Assembly: GCF_003977595.1 (NCBI RefSeq)
Contig: NZ_RYYR01000011.1
Location: 1-64,000 of the forward strand
Origin: Lysinibacillus antri
GTDB lineage: Bacteria; Bacillota; Bacilli; Bacillales_A; Planococcaceae
Length of the DNA stretch: 64,000 nt
Direction: 5' to 3'
Both the position numbers and the translations under genes were made by a program. A model generated the notes under the pieces. The model saw only the letters and a program-made list of their open reading frames with translations, was not told the DNA's origin and did no database searches. Positions within the stretch are counted from its first letter, which is position 1. Each line of letters starts with the position of its first letter. Shown here piece by piece: positions 8,370 through 17,027 of the stretch.

Positions 8370-8570
8370 CGTATAAGGGGCGCACAAGTTGCTTGACATG
8401 GAGCCTCTATGGGCATGATTCGTTGCGCCAGAAAGCCAGCTATATTGGGCTGTCTTAGCCAAACGAGGCTATCATGCCCATTGCTCCATATAAAGCTCTT
8501 CTTCGTTGATAGACATAGGAATTGATCTTAATCTCTTATACAAAATGTCCAACTCAGTGTAGCCTATCCA
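8315..8570. repeat. Right arm of the 256-bp inverted repeat
   Basis: Reverse complement of 6137-6392, with identity ending at both outer (8571) and inner (8314) boundaries. It overlaps the final 55 bases of the DUF4885-like gene and continues into non-coding DNA. Confidence 0.9.
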
Positions 8571-8589
8571 AGACCCATTATGTTAATAA

Positions 8590-8635
8590 TAAAGGCGCAA
8601 TCCTCACCGATTGCGCCCGTTTCTGGAATAACTAA
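8590..8635. repeat. GGCGCAATC...GATTGCGCC hairpin repeat
   Basis: AAGGCGCAATCCTCACCGAT followed by TGCGCCCGTTTCTGGAATAA. It forms a GGCGCAATC/GATTGCGCC stem and carries the family's GGAATAACT ending. Confidence 0.55.
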
Positions 8636-8729
8636 AATATATTCTTATTTACTTCTTCATTCACTAAAGCCCTTTATTTTTGTAATCCTTACTCTTGAAG
8701 AACCAATCACTGTTAATTAATCTATGAAT

Positions 8730-9203
8730 TTAAAAATTATATATTTCCGATTTTATACTATCCACAAATTCGATTATTTGTTCCAGCTTTACTACAAGAC
8801 ATAATGCTAGACCACATTCTGATGGTCCAAAACGATTCTTTTCATTTGCGTCTAATGAAAAAATTAATTTATATAAAGGTTCAAATTCATTTCTTTCGCT
8901 TTCGGACACTTGGTAAATACCATATTCTGGATAATAGTATTGGCCAAATTGGGGAATATGATAAATGCACAGTCCTGGATCATGCATTTCTAACATACTT
9001 AGATGGGTATTATCAATTTGTTTTAAATCATCTAATAGCTTTAAGAAATCTTTCTTTAAACAAGCAATTTCCATGTGTACTTCTGGAAAAGCTGGACCAG
9101 TTCGAAAATAAATTCCAAATCTAACACTACTTGAATTAACTACTACTAAATTAATTTCTACTTCACAAGTAGGTTTACTAGAGCAATCCTTTAATATTGG
9201 CAT
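8730..9203 (-). CDS. Hypothetical cytoplasmic protein
   Basis: A 157-residue protein of no recognised family. ATG at 9203 follows AAAGGGG. It has mixed alpha/beta character, four N-terminal strands (VEINLVVVNSSSVRFGIYFR) and a tyrosine-rich central segment (FGQYYYPEYGIYQV). No signal peptide or membrane segment is seen. It stands alone, flanked by dispersed repeats on both sides. Its size and context would suit an immunity-type or antitoxin-type accessory protein, but nothing in the sequence shows this. Confidence 0.6.
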   Translation of the reverse strand: MPILKDCSSKPTCEVEINLVVVNSSSVRFGIYFRTGPAFPEVHMEIACLKKDFLKLLDDLKQIDNTHLSMLEMHDPGLCIYHIPQFGQYYYPEYGIYQVSESERNEFEPLYKLIFSLDANEKNRFGPSECGLALCLVVKLEQIIEFVDSIKSEIYNF

Positions 9204-9286
9204 AACTAAATCCCCTTTTTTTCCTTTTTAAATTGTAAATTAATTTACCATAAAACACCAATTAGTGTTCAATAATTTATCCCCTA

Positions 9287-9395
9287 AAAGCAAAAAGAGC
9301 GTAAATTCATCCTCTGAAAACTGGCCCTATTCATAAAGAAAAAAAAGACACTTTCCTTATTTTCAGAAAAGCGCTCTATTCTTGATATGGACATT
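9287..9395. repeat. Composite intergenic repeat unit
   Basis: AAAAGAGCGTAAATTCATCC, then CTGGCCCTATTCATAAAGAA, then AAAGACACTTTCCTTATTTT, then CAGAAAAGCGCTCTATTC. A longer member of the dispersed family. A further partial copy (AAACGCGTCTGATTCTGGAA) lies at about 9555-9590. Confidence 0.55.
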
Positions 9396-9425
9396 TCTTT
9401 AACTTCGACAATTTAAAATAACCCA

Positions 9426-9535
9426 CTATAACTCCTCAATTTTTTTGAAAACATCTGTATAAAGCTTTTGTAAGTCCTTTTTATCTTCTAAATAATAATA
9501 CCAAGCATTCTCTTTATCTTTATTAATGTCATATT
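9426..9535 (-). pseudogene. 3' remnant of an unidentified gene
   Basis: The minus strand reads DINKDKENAWYYYLEDKKDL then QKLYTDVFKKIEEL and stop, with strongly coding-like composition, but opens with a stop codon and no start. It is best explained as the last 35 or so codons of a deleted gene. Family unknown. Confidence 0.45.
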
Positions 9536-9622
9536 AATAACCCGAACGTATTTTTGAAACGCGTCTGATTCTGGAATAACTAAAAAATAATTTTAATCAT
9601 GAAGTTATTTAATCTTCTTTCA

Positions 9623-10444
9623 CTACACTATAAACTGCGTAAACCAAGCAATATACTTAGCACCTGGAATGAATAATGCCTGTGCTAGAAGTGTTCCTAA
9701 TAATCTTGATGTTACCATCATAATAGAGACACTTTTTAAAGTAACATAGCTACCCTTTTGATTAATTACATCATCCGCTAAAATTGAAATTTTAGGATCA
9801 ATAAAGACAATTAGCAAGATTGTAGCTACACCATTAATTAAACCCGATGCCATAACAGCTGTTGTTGCTCGTTCAGGTGCAATTAACGCTGCATATAGTG
9901 CAGATAACACGCCTATTGTATAAATTGCTGTAATCAATACATTAATAAGAAATAATTTAATCGGGATATCACGCCAGCTCATATCTTTTAAATAAGCATA
10001 TCTAGGTAGATGAATATGTTTTTTGGCACGTCTTAAATAAGTCAGTGTAAATCCTTTTTTCAATAACCCTGGAATCGAACCTCTTTCCTCTGCTAAATGA
10101 ATGATGGCTCTCGAAAAAATTGCAATAAATGTCGGTAACAAAAGTAAACCGATTATTGTGCCTAATGTTGCAGATCCAATGAGAATACGATACTGGCTCT
10201 CCACAAATTCTAATGCATTTTCTTTTGGTGCATTATCAATCAAACTTCCTGTAAAAGGTTGTTGCATCATGTTTGCTAGCCTTGAAACCATTACCATCAC
10301 ATTAAATAGGGAGAGTGCTGATGCTAACAGTTTCACTCTTGCCCCTGATAAACGAACTGAATATGCTAATGTTTCAATTGAATGAATGATTAAAATAAAT
10401 AATGCAATCATTACTAATTGTGTTGTGAAAAATCCCAAAGGCAT
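9623..10444 (-). CDS. amj: Lipid II flippase Amj family protein
   Basis: A 273-residue polytopic membrane protein of the Amj (YdaH, DUF2837) family. The N terminus IHSIETLAYSVRLSGARVKL followed by LASALSLFNVMVMVSRLANM is the family's conserved first block; seven or eight hydrophobic segments follow. In Bacillus subtilis, Amj flips lipid-linked peptidoglycan precursor across the membrane as an alternative to MurJ and is induced by envelope stress. ATG at 10444 has GGAG seven bases upstream. It stands alone on its strand, divergent from the metallo-hydrolase at 10720. Length matches the family. Confidence 0.88.
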   Translation of the reverse strand: MPLGFFTTQLVMIALFILIIHSIETLAYSVRLSGARVKLLASALSLFNVMVMVSRLANMMQQPFTGSLIDNAPKENALEFVESQYRILIGSATLGTIIGLLLLPTFIAIFSRAIIHLAEERGSIPGLLKKGFTLTYLRRAKKHIHLPRYAYLKDMSWRDIPIKLFLINVLITAIYTIGVLSALYAALIAPERATTAVMASGLINGVATILLIVFIDPKISILADDVINQKGSYVTLKSVSIMMVTSRLLGTLLAQALFIPGAKYIAWFTQFIV

Positions 10445-10719
10445 TACCTACTCCAATTTTATTTGTTAAAAAAGTTCCTGATATTTTGTCTATATATCAG
10501 TTGCTTTATATAAACGAAATGAAAAGAGTGATTGTTTCCATTTTCCATTAACAAATAATACTTAACGTAGCCTCTACAATATTCAGCTAACTAAAAATAG
10601 ACGCATTCCTTAATAAAGTCAAAGGGCCAAAAGACTTTATTGAATCTATGTATTCGACAATGGACCATAATATAGAATATGCATTGTTCAAAGAAAATCG
10701 CAAAAAAAGGAGTTAACAT

Positions 10720-11499
10720 ATAAATATACATCACATTCGTAATGCAACAATCGTTGTTGAATACGCAGGGAAAAAGTTTTTGATTGACCCAATGTTAGCA
10801 GAGAAAGGGACTATGCCGCCTTTTGGAACTGGTGTTGGTTTACCCCCTGCACCAAGAGAAGACCAAAATAATCCTTTGGTAAGCTTACCGACATCCATTG
10901 ACAATATTATTTCTAATATTGATGCTGTCATTGTCACTCATCTGCACCCTGACCATTGGGATGAAGCTGCAATAGAAGTATTACAAAAAGATATCAAACT
11001 ATTTGCCCAAAATGAAGAAGATGTAACTGCTATCAAAAACACTGGTTTCCAAAATTTAGAGATTTTAAAAGAGGATACCATTTTTGAAGGTATCCAATTA
11101 GTTAAAACTAAAGCCGAGCATGGCAGAGGAGAAATCTTAGAGCATGCTGGTCATACATGTGGGGTTGTCTTTAAGCACGCTGATGAGAAAACATTATACG
11201 TTGCTGGCGACACAGTTTGGTATGATGAAGTACAAGAAGTTATCAATACGCATAAACCAGAAATCATTGTTGTTAATGCTGGCGATAATCAATTCCTTGT
11301 TGGTGGTTCTCTTGTAATGGGGAAAGATGATGTCTATGAGGTAGTCAAGGCTGCACCAGAGACAAAAATCATTTCTATCCACATGGAAGCAGTGAATCAT
11401 TGGACATTATCAAGAGAAGAATTAAAGAGTTTTATCAACGAAAAAGGAATTACCTCTAATGTGTTAGTACCAAATGATGGCGAGTCATATTCATTTTAA
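10720..11499 (+). CDS. MBL-fold metallo-hydrolase, apparently starting at ATA
   Basis: A metallo-beta-lactamase-fold hydrolase of about 259 residues. Metal ligands are visible in THLHPDHWDEAA (HxHxDH), GRGEILEHAGHTCG, VAGDTVWYD (Asp) and ISIHMEAVNHW. The frame is open upstream of the first ATG (10780) and encodes NIHHIRNATIVVEYAGKKFL before DPM, the expected first strands of this family. The only well-placed start is ATA at 10720, seven bases after AAGGAG. Either ATA is used, an ATG has mutated to ATA and the gene is crippled, or the base is wrong. Starting at 10780 would delete the first beta strands. Substrate unknown. Confidence 0.78.
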   Translation: MNIHHIRNATIVVEYAGKKFLIDPMLAEKGTMPPFGTGVGLPPAPREDQNNPLVSLPTSIDNIISNIDAVIVTHLHPDHWDEAAIEVLQKDIKLFAQNEEDVTAIKNTGFQNLEILKEDTIFEGIQLVKTKAEHGRGEILEHAGHTCGVVFKHADEKTLYVAGDTVWYDEVQEVINTHKPEIIVVNAGDNQFLVGGSLVMGKDDVYEVVKAAPETKIISIHMEAVNHWTLSREELKSFINEKGITSNVLVPNDGESYSF

Positions 11500-11507
11500 T
11501 ACTGAAA

Positions 11508-11539
11508 ACAGACAGAACAATCTCATTTCTGTCTGTTTT
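11508..11539 (+). terminator. Rho-independent terminator of the MBL gene
   Basis: ACAGACAGAA, a short loop, then TTCTGTCTGTTTTTATTTG: a stem with a T run nine bases after the stop codon. Confidence 0.85.
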
Positions 11540-11764
11540 TATTTGTATTACATCTAGTAATTACTCTACCGTATCTAATGAAACTATCGTGTTACTTTAA
11601 GTACATTATTTCACAATCTCACCTTGCATGTCGGAATCTACGTCTAAAACGGATTAAAAACGAAAAGACTTCCTTCTATTCTTCCTTTTATTAAACTATT
11701 CTGCCTGTTAGAACAAAAGAAAACGGGATCACCGCATTATCCCTTCTTTAAACATAAGCATCCG
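11540..11764. other. Gene-free stretch
   Basis: Contains a partial dispersed repeat (TTAAGTACATTATTTCACAA at about 11597) and, at about 11725-11750, GGGAT...ATCCC, a weak terminator for the minus-strand GNAT/MocR pair. No coding signal seen. Confidence 0.4.
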
Positions 11765-12328
11765 TTAGCTTAACTTCGGTTGATGCTTAATCTCCAGGTA
11801 TTGGAAAAAGTCGTTCTTGGTTATACAGTTTAAAATACAAGGTTGTTTTTCTTTTTCCTCAAGTTTTCGATGTTCTTCAGGATACATGGTCTCAACATGC
11901 AATGTCACATATGGAAGTTTTTCTTGGGCTTTTTGGGATCGAACATTTGCAGCGTGGGCACCTGCAAAGACCAGGTCGACTCCCAATTGCCCAAAAGCGA
12001 TTTTTAGTATCTCTTCTTTTGATTTTTGATTGTAGCCTTTGCCCCAAAATGCCTTGCCGATCCAGCTCCCAATCGAACAGTGGCATTTTTCTTTATCAAT
12101 ATCCATAAGCGTGGTCACTCCGATGATGTGGTTTTCTTCATTAAGGATGACACGGCTAATTGACCTTCCATCTCTTTCTTCATTTATTATGTGATTGATA
12201 AACCACTTTGTATCTTCAACAGAGCCATCTTTAAAGCTTAAGTGCTCATTTACATTTGGGTCTGATGAAAGCTGATAAAGCCTGTTTGCATATTTTTGGT
12301 CATGTGGCAGTAATTTTATTGTAACCAA
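11765..12328 (-). CDS. GNAT-family N-acetyltransferase (RimJ/RimL-like)
   Basis: A 187-residue acetyltransferase. IIGVTTLMDIDKEKCHCSIG followed by SWIGKAFWGKGYNQKSKEEI gives the GNAT core strand and acetyl-CoA-binding loop (GKGYN). It starts at TTG 12328 behind GAGGGGGA. It is encoded 38 bases downstream of the MocR-type regulator on the same strand, so it is probably the regulator's co-transcribed or regulated partner. Acceptor unknown; relatives acetylate ribosomal protein N termini, amino acids or antibiotics. Confidence 0.8.
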   Translation of the reverse strand: MVTIKLLPHDQKYANRLYQLSSDPNVNEHLSFKDGSVEDTKWFINHIINEERDGRSISRVILNEENHIIGVTTLMDIDKEKCHCSIGSWIGKAFWGKGYNQKSKEEILKIAFGQLGVDLVFAGAHAANVRSQKAQEKLPYVTLHVETMYPEEHRKLEEKEKQPCILNCITKNDFFQYLEIKHQPKLS

Positions 12329-12366
12329 AGCTGAGTTCCCCCTCTAAACGAACAATTCTCGTTTAT

Positions 12367-13779
12367 TTAACTGTTTTTTTCATCCAGCCAAATGCTAGCT
12401 AGCTTTTGAACCGCTTCTCTCATCTTTTCAATCGATACACCACTAAATCCAAATTGCAGGACTGGATACCGGTGCGCGGGATTCTTCCAAAAGCCCTTTG
12501 TCGGATATACCTTTACCTTAACCCTTGCTGCTTCAGCAACTAATTGCTCCTCCGTTTTCGCCACCTTGATTTCTGCTAAAAGGTGGATGCCCGCATCCTT
12601 TGAAAAAATGTGAACACGGTCTTGAAAGTACTCCTCGAAACAACACTTGAATGCCTCCAATTTCAAGGCATTTTTTTTGCGCATTCTGCGAAGCTGATTT
12701 CCAAAGAAACCAGCTTTCATAAACTCCGCAGTCGTTAATTGCATTAGTTTTGATACCGGCTGTTCATATAGGCCCTTATACTGATACATAGTTTGCATCA
12801 GTCTCTTTGGAAAAACCATGTAACTAATTTTTGCAAAAGGGATTAGCGTAGATGAGAGTGTCCCCATATAGATAACATAATCTCTACCCTCATCGAAGGT
12901 CTTGATAGATGGGATAATTTCATTCAGATTTCGGAATTCAGACTCAAAATCATCTTCAATGATATAACTGTCTGTTTCTTTTGCCCAGTTCAGTAAGTCA
13001 AGACGGTTCTCCAATGACATAAAAACCGTTTCCGTCCCTCTATGAGAGGTATGCACATAAATTGCTTGCGGTTTATAGCTATGTAAACCTTGCCAGTCAA
13101 TTTCTTCAGAGAGAATAAGAGACGGTGCCTGAAACAGTGTCCCAAAGATATGCCGAGCTTTATTGTAGGTCGGCTCTTCAACAGCCACCCTTTCTATGCC
13201 ATCTAGTTTAAAAATCGAAGCAAGGAAAAACAGAATTTGCTGGATTCCTCCCCCAATTATTATTTCATCCACATCACATGTTACCCCTCTGCTGGTTTCC
13301 ACATAATTTTTTATTTGCTCCCTTAAAGGCGCCTCTCCGAACGCATTCGATAAACTTAATAGTGTTTTTTCATTTTGGTCCAAGGTCTTCTGAAAGCTCT
13401 GTTTCCAATCAGAATAAGGAAGATCTTCCGACTCTATATTGCCGTAAAAAAAGTCTATTATCTCTGCTTTATCCCCCTCAGATTGAAAAGTCGTCATTTG
13501 CTGGTGATTGGATTCTATTAACATCATCTCATCTTGAAAATCTATAATATATCCGGACTGAGGTTTACTGCTGATTAAACCTTCAGCAAGCAATAATTCA
13601 TAGGCATGAAGAATTGTATTTTTCCCGACACCTAAATCGATTGCCATTTTTCGGACCGAGGGCAGCTTTTGCCCGTTTTGAAGATCTCCGGTAAGGATTC
13701 GATTTCTGATTTCCTTGTATACCTGCTCGAATAATGGCTGAATTGAATTTCGGTCAATATTTATGAAAAACTCAAGCAT
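12367..13779 (-). CDS. MocR/GntR-type regulator with aminotransferase domain
   Basis: A 470-residue MocR (PdxR-like) fusion. The N-terminal GntR winged helix reads PLFEQVYKEIRNRILTGDLQ and GQKLPSVRKMAIDLGVGKNT. The rest is a class I/II PLP-dependent aminotransferase fold, with IIIGGGIQQILFFLA, VAVEEPTYNKA and the acidic IIEDDFESEF block. The region where the PLP-binding Lys is expected reads YMGTLSSTLIPFAKISYMVF. ATG at 13779 follows AGAGGAAA; an upstream in-frame start (13869) has no ribosome site. Known members sense PLP or amino acid derivatives and control transport or synthesis genes. Confidence 0.88.
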   Translation of the reverse strand: MLEFFINIDRNSIQPLFEQVYKEIRNRILTGDLQNGQKLPSVRKMAIDLGVGKNTILHAYELLLAEGLISSKPQSGYIIDFQDEMMLIESNHQQMTTFQSEGDKAEIIDFFYGNIESEDLPYSDWKQSFQKTLDQNEKTLLSLSNAFGEAPLREQIKNYVETSRGVTCDVDEIIIGGGIQQILFFLASIFKLDGIERVAVEEPTYNKARHIFGTLFQAPSLILSEEIDWQGLHSYKPQAIYVHTSHRGTETVFMSLENRLDLLNWAKETDSYIIEDDFESEFRNLNEIIPSIKTFDEGRDYVIYMGTLSSTLIPFAKISYMVFPKRLMQTMYQYKGLYEQPVSKLMQLTTAEFMKAGFFGNQLRRMRKKNALKLEAFKCCFEEYFQDRVHIFSKDAGIHLLAEIKVAKTEEQLVAEAARVKVKVYPTKGFWKNPAHRYPVLQFGFSGVSIEKMREAVQKLASIWLDEKNS

Positions 13780-14110
13780 AAAGTTTCCTCTTTTAATTAT
13801 GTATTTGGACAAGTAGTCATTTTTATATTGCTTTTTCCTACTCTTTATACGTTCTATATAAATGCACAATCCCCTTTTTTCTTGCTGGAAATAAAGTCCT
13901 GGATGACTATAGTACGTAAAGGTCCGGCCGGCCAGATGACAGAAGAGTCCCTTCCTCTTAGCTAGAGTAAAAAAGTGGGGAGCTATATTTCTTAGACATA
14001 GAAACCCTGCATATTGTACCCATTATAAATATAACAACTGTCACTATTATTGAGCATGCAAAGTTGCTAAACTCATTCTATAAACCAATTAGAAAGGAGT
14101 GCCCAATAAT

Positions 14111-14302
14111 ATGGCATTAGAAATGCGAAAAAAATGTGAAAGTTGTAATGATTCAATTGATGACAATTCACTCGCTTTTATATGTGTCTATGAATGTACT
14201 TTTTGCTCTCCATGCACTGAAGAAATGAATAGTATTTGTCCAAATTGCGGAGGAGAACTTGTAAAAAGACCTATGAAGCCACAAAATATTTGTCCACTTT
14301 AA
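14111..14302 (+). CDS. DUF1272-like small zinc-binding protein
   Basis: A 63-residue Cys-rich protein starting at ATG 14111 with AAAGGAG upstream. It has four CxxC-type pairs (KCESC, ECTFCSPC, CPNC and a late Cys), consistent with two zinc sites. The sequence MALEMRKKCESC followed by FICVYECTFC matches the uncharacterised DUF1272 family. An earlier GTG at 14099 overlaps the ribosome site and is rejected. Function unknown; a terminator follows about 155 bases later. Confidence 0.8.
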   Translation: MALEMRKKCESCNDSIDDNSLAFICVYECTFCSPCTEEMNSICPNCGGELVKRPMKPQNICPL

Positions 14303-14456
14303 AGTTTTTAAACAGGGATTCTCCTTATTTTTTATTGCACAATATCTATCTTTCTGTTAGGGATTCTGAGTTTGATAGCGGTATTCTTTGTTCATGTACC
14401 TATATTGACATCGACAGGAGTTAAAAAAGAAAATTAGGTTGATAAATATTGTTTAT

Positions 14457-14496
14457 AAAGGACATCCTGCAGCACGGCAATATGGGATGTCCTTTT
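14457..14496 (+). terminator. Rho-independent terminator
   Basis: AAAGGACATCC...GGATGTCCTTTTTTAT with a T run, ending the transcript of the DUF1272-like gene. Confidence 0.85.
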
Positions 14497-14512
14497 TTAT
14501 AAAAAAGTGTTA

Positions 14513-14600
14513 TTTCACAATCTGGCCATTTAATTGAATACTACTGCGAAGGTTTTAAGGTTAAAACAATCCCTGCTTATTAAATGATTTTTTCAAATTT
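14513..14600. repeat. Repeat arm plus shared 3' flank of a duplicated gene
   Basis: TTCACAATCTGGCCATTTAA TTGAATACTACTGCGAAGGT, then the poorly coding 3' flank of the gene ending at 14606. The same flank follows the paralogue at about 22050-22130, and occurs alone at 29690-29765. Confidence 0.6.
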
Positions 14601-14605
14601 CACTT

Positions 14606-15275
14606 TTAAAATAACGAGGGTTGAATATTGTTCGTTGAAGTCATATTAATTCCTAATTGCTCTTCGGATGGGTAGAAATAGCAATCATCAATACCTAAAC
14701 TTTCTTTGTCAAAATACAGAGTCCCTTTTTCTGCTTCATTCATTAAAACAAAAACAACATCCAAATAAATATATGGTCTTTGTAAAGTTCCAGTTGAAAG
14801 TCTTTTATTAACATTAAAGTATTCCCTTGTGATACGACTAATTTGGATTGCATTGGAAAACCTATTAAGTACTAATGAATAAGCAATTTCTTCTGGTATT
14901 CCCTCTAATATTTCATATCCATATTCCTCATCTTTGATCTTAACCAATAATTCATCTAGTGCATAATCTATCATTTTTAATGCAGCCATCACGACATCTG
15001 TATCTTTTATAGGTAGATTTAAGAATGCATTTAAATGGTCTTTACCATATGCAATCATTTTATCCCGCATTAACGGGCAGTAAAGACTCCTACCTCAAGA
15101 CTTAAGTAAAACAAAAAGGATAGGTAGGAGATCAACTGCCCGTAAAAGCCCGATTGGTTCAACTAACAATCCGTGGGGGATGAAAAAAACCCCCACGGAT
15201 TGAAGTTTCACTTTATATGTTCCCTTATGTTGTACAGTGAACATATGTCGTAAGGTAATCCCGCAAGCACATTTC
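14606..15275 (-). pseudogene. Decayed paralogue of the 22130-23194 gene, interrupted by a small element
   Basis: Two open pieces match the 354-residue protein encoded at 22130-23194. The downstream piece (stop at 14606) reads IAYGKDHLNAFLNLPIKDTD through PEEIAYSLVLNRFSN to TSTNNIQPSLF. It lacks about 110 residues of the coiled-coil middle, deleted between two similar 'EEI/AEI' sites. The upstream piece keeps only GKCACGITLRHMFTVQHKGT and loses homology before that. Between them sits a 153-base insertion (15064-15216) that ends the upper frame early. The gene is thus truncated at its 5' end, internally deleted and interrupted. Confidence 0.8.
15064..15216. mobile_element. 153-bp hairpin-ended insertion, IS200/IS605-like (PATE-type) candidate
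   Basis: Comparison with the intact paralogue places the insert exactly after TTTAT. It starts with CCCGCATTAACGGG (hairpin), has nested stems GGGCAGT/ACTGCCC and CTCCTACCT/AGGTAGGAG, and near the other end AATCCGTGGGGG...CCCCCACGGATT, then GAAGTTTCACTTTAT. No terminal inverted repeat, a TTTAT pentamer at the left junction and subterminal hairpins at both ends are the layout of IS200/IS605 elements and their transposase-less derivatives. It encodes no protein. Assignment is inference. Confidence 0.65.
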
Positions 15276-15307
15276 CCCCAACATTTAATCATAGTTTCTT
15301 TTCTCAA

Positions 15308-15653
15308 ACCAGTTCTAATTAATATGCTTAAATTACCTAATTGCTTAAGGGTGTAAAATATCTAGATATTTTATGTATGTTTGGTGCATAAATATTTAAT
15401 AAATTAAAATAAGGTGTCGGATAATATGTAATATTTCAAAAATGAAGGTCGATATCGGTTCAATTCGTTTTAAACACTTCTATATATACATTTGACTATG
15501 TAAATCTGCAAGTGAGGTTATTTTTATTTTGGAGATTTGTATATTAAAGTGAAAATCCACGTAATTAACCACATCCAAATTGACCTGTAGTCATAAATGG
15601 TAGTTATAAAATTAATATTCTAAAATTTAATTAATAAAATAATAAGATAAATA
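15308..15653. other. Gene-free stretch with a duplicated intergenic block
   Basis: Bases about 15375-15437 (ATGTTTGGTGCATAAATATT and GTGTCGGATAATATGTAATA) resemble 17837-17900 (TGTTTGGGGCGTGTAAATTT and AGTCGGATAATATGTAGTGT). Both lie upstream of plus-strand genes or gene scraps. Otherwise only AT-rich DNA is seen. Confidence 0.5.
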
Positions 15654-15682
15654 TTGACCGTGAGTACAAAAAGTATTATAAA
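15654..15682 (+). promoter_or_regulatory. Sigma-A-like promoter of the acyltransferase
   Basis: TTGACC, 17 bases, TATAAA, located 39 bases before the start codon at 15721. Confidence 0.65.
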
Positions 15683-15720
15683 TAGTTTGGTAGTTATTTC
15701 AAAAAAAGGAGAAATATAAG

Positions 15721-16929
15721 TTGCCTAATACACGTATTCACTTTATGGATTTTTTAAAAGTTTTTCTTTCGTGCACTGTAATCGTCCATCATGCAGGTCA
15801 ACCTTATGGCGGGTCAAATGGTTTTTGGTATGTACGAGATTCGGGTGTCGATTCTGACTTGGGCGTTTTTTTCGGGATAAACGCTGCCTTTAATATGAGT
15901 CTTTATTTTTTTCTTTCTGCTTATTTTATTCCTCTTGCGTATAAGCACAAAGGGAATATAGGTTTTTTGAAAGATCGTTTGAAGAGAATTGGTATCCCTT
16001 TATTGTTTGGTTTTATAGTAATAATTCCTTTAATAATGTACTTTTATTATAATGAATTCCGTGGTTACCCTAACCTATCGTTATTTGAATACTATAAAAA
16101 TATTTATTTAGGATTTGGTGAAAAACCGTTAAATTGGGCAGGACCATCTTGGCCAGATTTAAATTTTGGTCATCTTTGGTTTATTGAACATCTTCTTATT
16201 TATTCCCTAATCTATCTATTATTGATGAATCTTTTTAAAAATATTAAGTTACCTAAAATTGCATTTGTTCCAACGAATAAACATATTTTTATATTTGTTA
16301 TTATCGTATCATTATTCACTTTTTTAATTCGAACAAATTATGCATTAGATGAATGGATTGGTGTACTAGGCTTTATCCAAATGGAATATGCACACTTTCC
16401 TCAATATTTAGCATTTGTAATTTTAGGAATTATAGCTGCGAATAGTAATTGGATTCACCATATCCCTAAAAATGTAGGGAAATTATGGTTATACATGGGG
16501 ATTTTATTAATTATTTTAAATGTCTTTGGATTTGTACCACATTCAAGGGGTGGATGGGATAGTAGTTCACTTATTTATGCAATCTATGAAACTTTTCTAT
16601 GTACAGCACTTTCAATTGGTTTAATTGAATTATTCCAACGTAAATTAAATAGAAAATCAAAATGGATTGAGATGCTAGCTAAAAATACATTTTGTGTTTA
16701 CATTATTCAAACTCCGGTTTTAATTGGAATTCAATATGCTTTAATTAGTGTACCTGTTTCAGGCTATATAAAATTTGTATTAGCATCACTATTGGGGATT
16801 GTCTTTAGCCATTTAATATCGTATTTTATTATTCGGAAATTACCGGTTATTAGTCTACTATTCTCTGGTACAAATCATAGACGTTCTCAAAGTTTAGTCG
16901 TTAACTTCCATAAGAAGAGTATTAATTAG
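15721..16929 (+). CDS. Acyltransferase family 3 membrane protein
   Basis: A 402-residue polytopic membrane protein with about ten hydrophobic segments, of the acyltransferase-3/OpgC-like family. The conserved first block reads RIHFMDFLKVFLSCTVIVHH, where the His after the first helix is the expected catalytic residue, and LKDRLKRIGIPLLFGF follows the third segment. Such enzymes O-acylate surface sugars or lipids using cytosolic acyl donors. It starts at TTG 15721 with AAGGAG upstream and its own promoter. It is convergent with the TetR gene at 17028. The modified substrate cannot be told. Confidence 0.85.
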   Translation: MPNTRIHFMDFLKVFLSCTVIVHHAGQPYGGSNGFWYVRDSGVDSDLGVFFGINAAFNMSLYFFLSAYFIPLAYKHKGNIGFLKDRLKRIGIPLLFGFIVIIPLIMYFYYNEFRGYPNLSLFEYYKNIYLGFGEKPLNWAGPSWPDLNFGHLWFIEHLLIYSLIYLLLMNLFKNIKLPKIAFVPTNKHIFIFVIIVSLFTFLIRTNYALDEWIGVLGFIQMEYAHFPQYLAFVILGIIAANSNWIHHIPKNVGKLWLYMGILLIILNVFGFVPHSRGGWDSSSLIYAIYETFLCTALSIGLIELFQRKLNRKSKWIEMLAKNTFCVYIIQTPVLIGIQYALISVPVSGYIKFVLASLLGIVFSHLISYFIIRKLPVISLLFSGTNHRRSQSLVVNFHKKSIN

Positions 16930-16974
16930 TTCTCGGCTTGTCTCCAATTCTCTCTTTAACAACATTCCTGCGAG

Positions 16975-17003
16975 TTTTTATAACCCAGGCTATTCTCGCA
17001 GGA
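16975..17003. terminator. Inverted repeat between convergent genes
   Basis: TCCTGCGAG, a loop, CTCGCAGGA. It sits between the convergent acyltransferase and TetR genes and may serve both as a terminator, though no T run is present. Confidence 0.5.
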
Positions 17004-17027
17004 GTACTTTGGAAATCAACAGGATCT

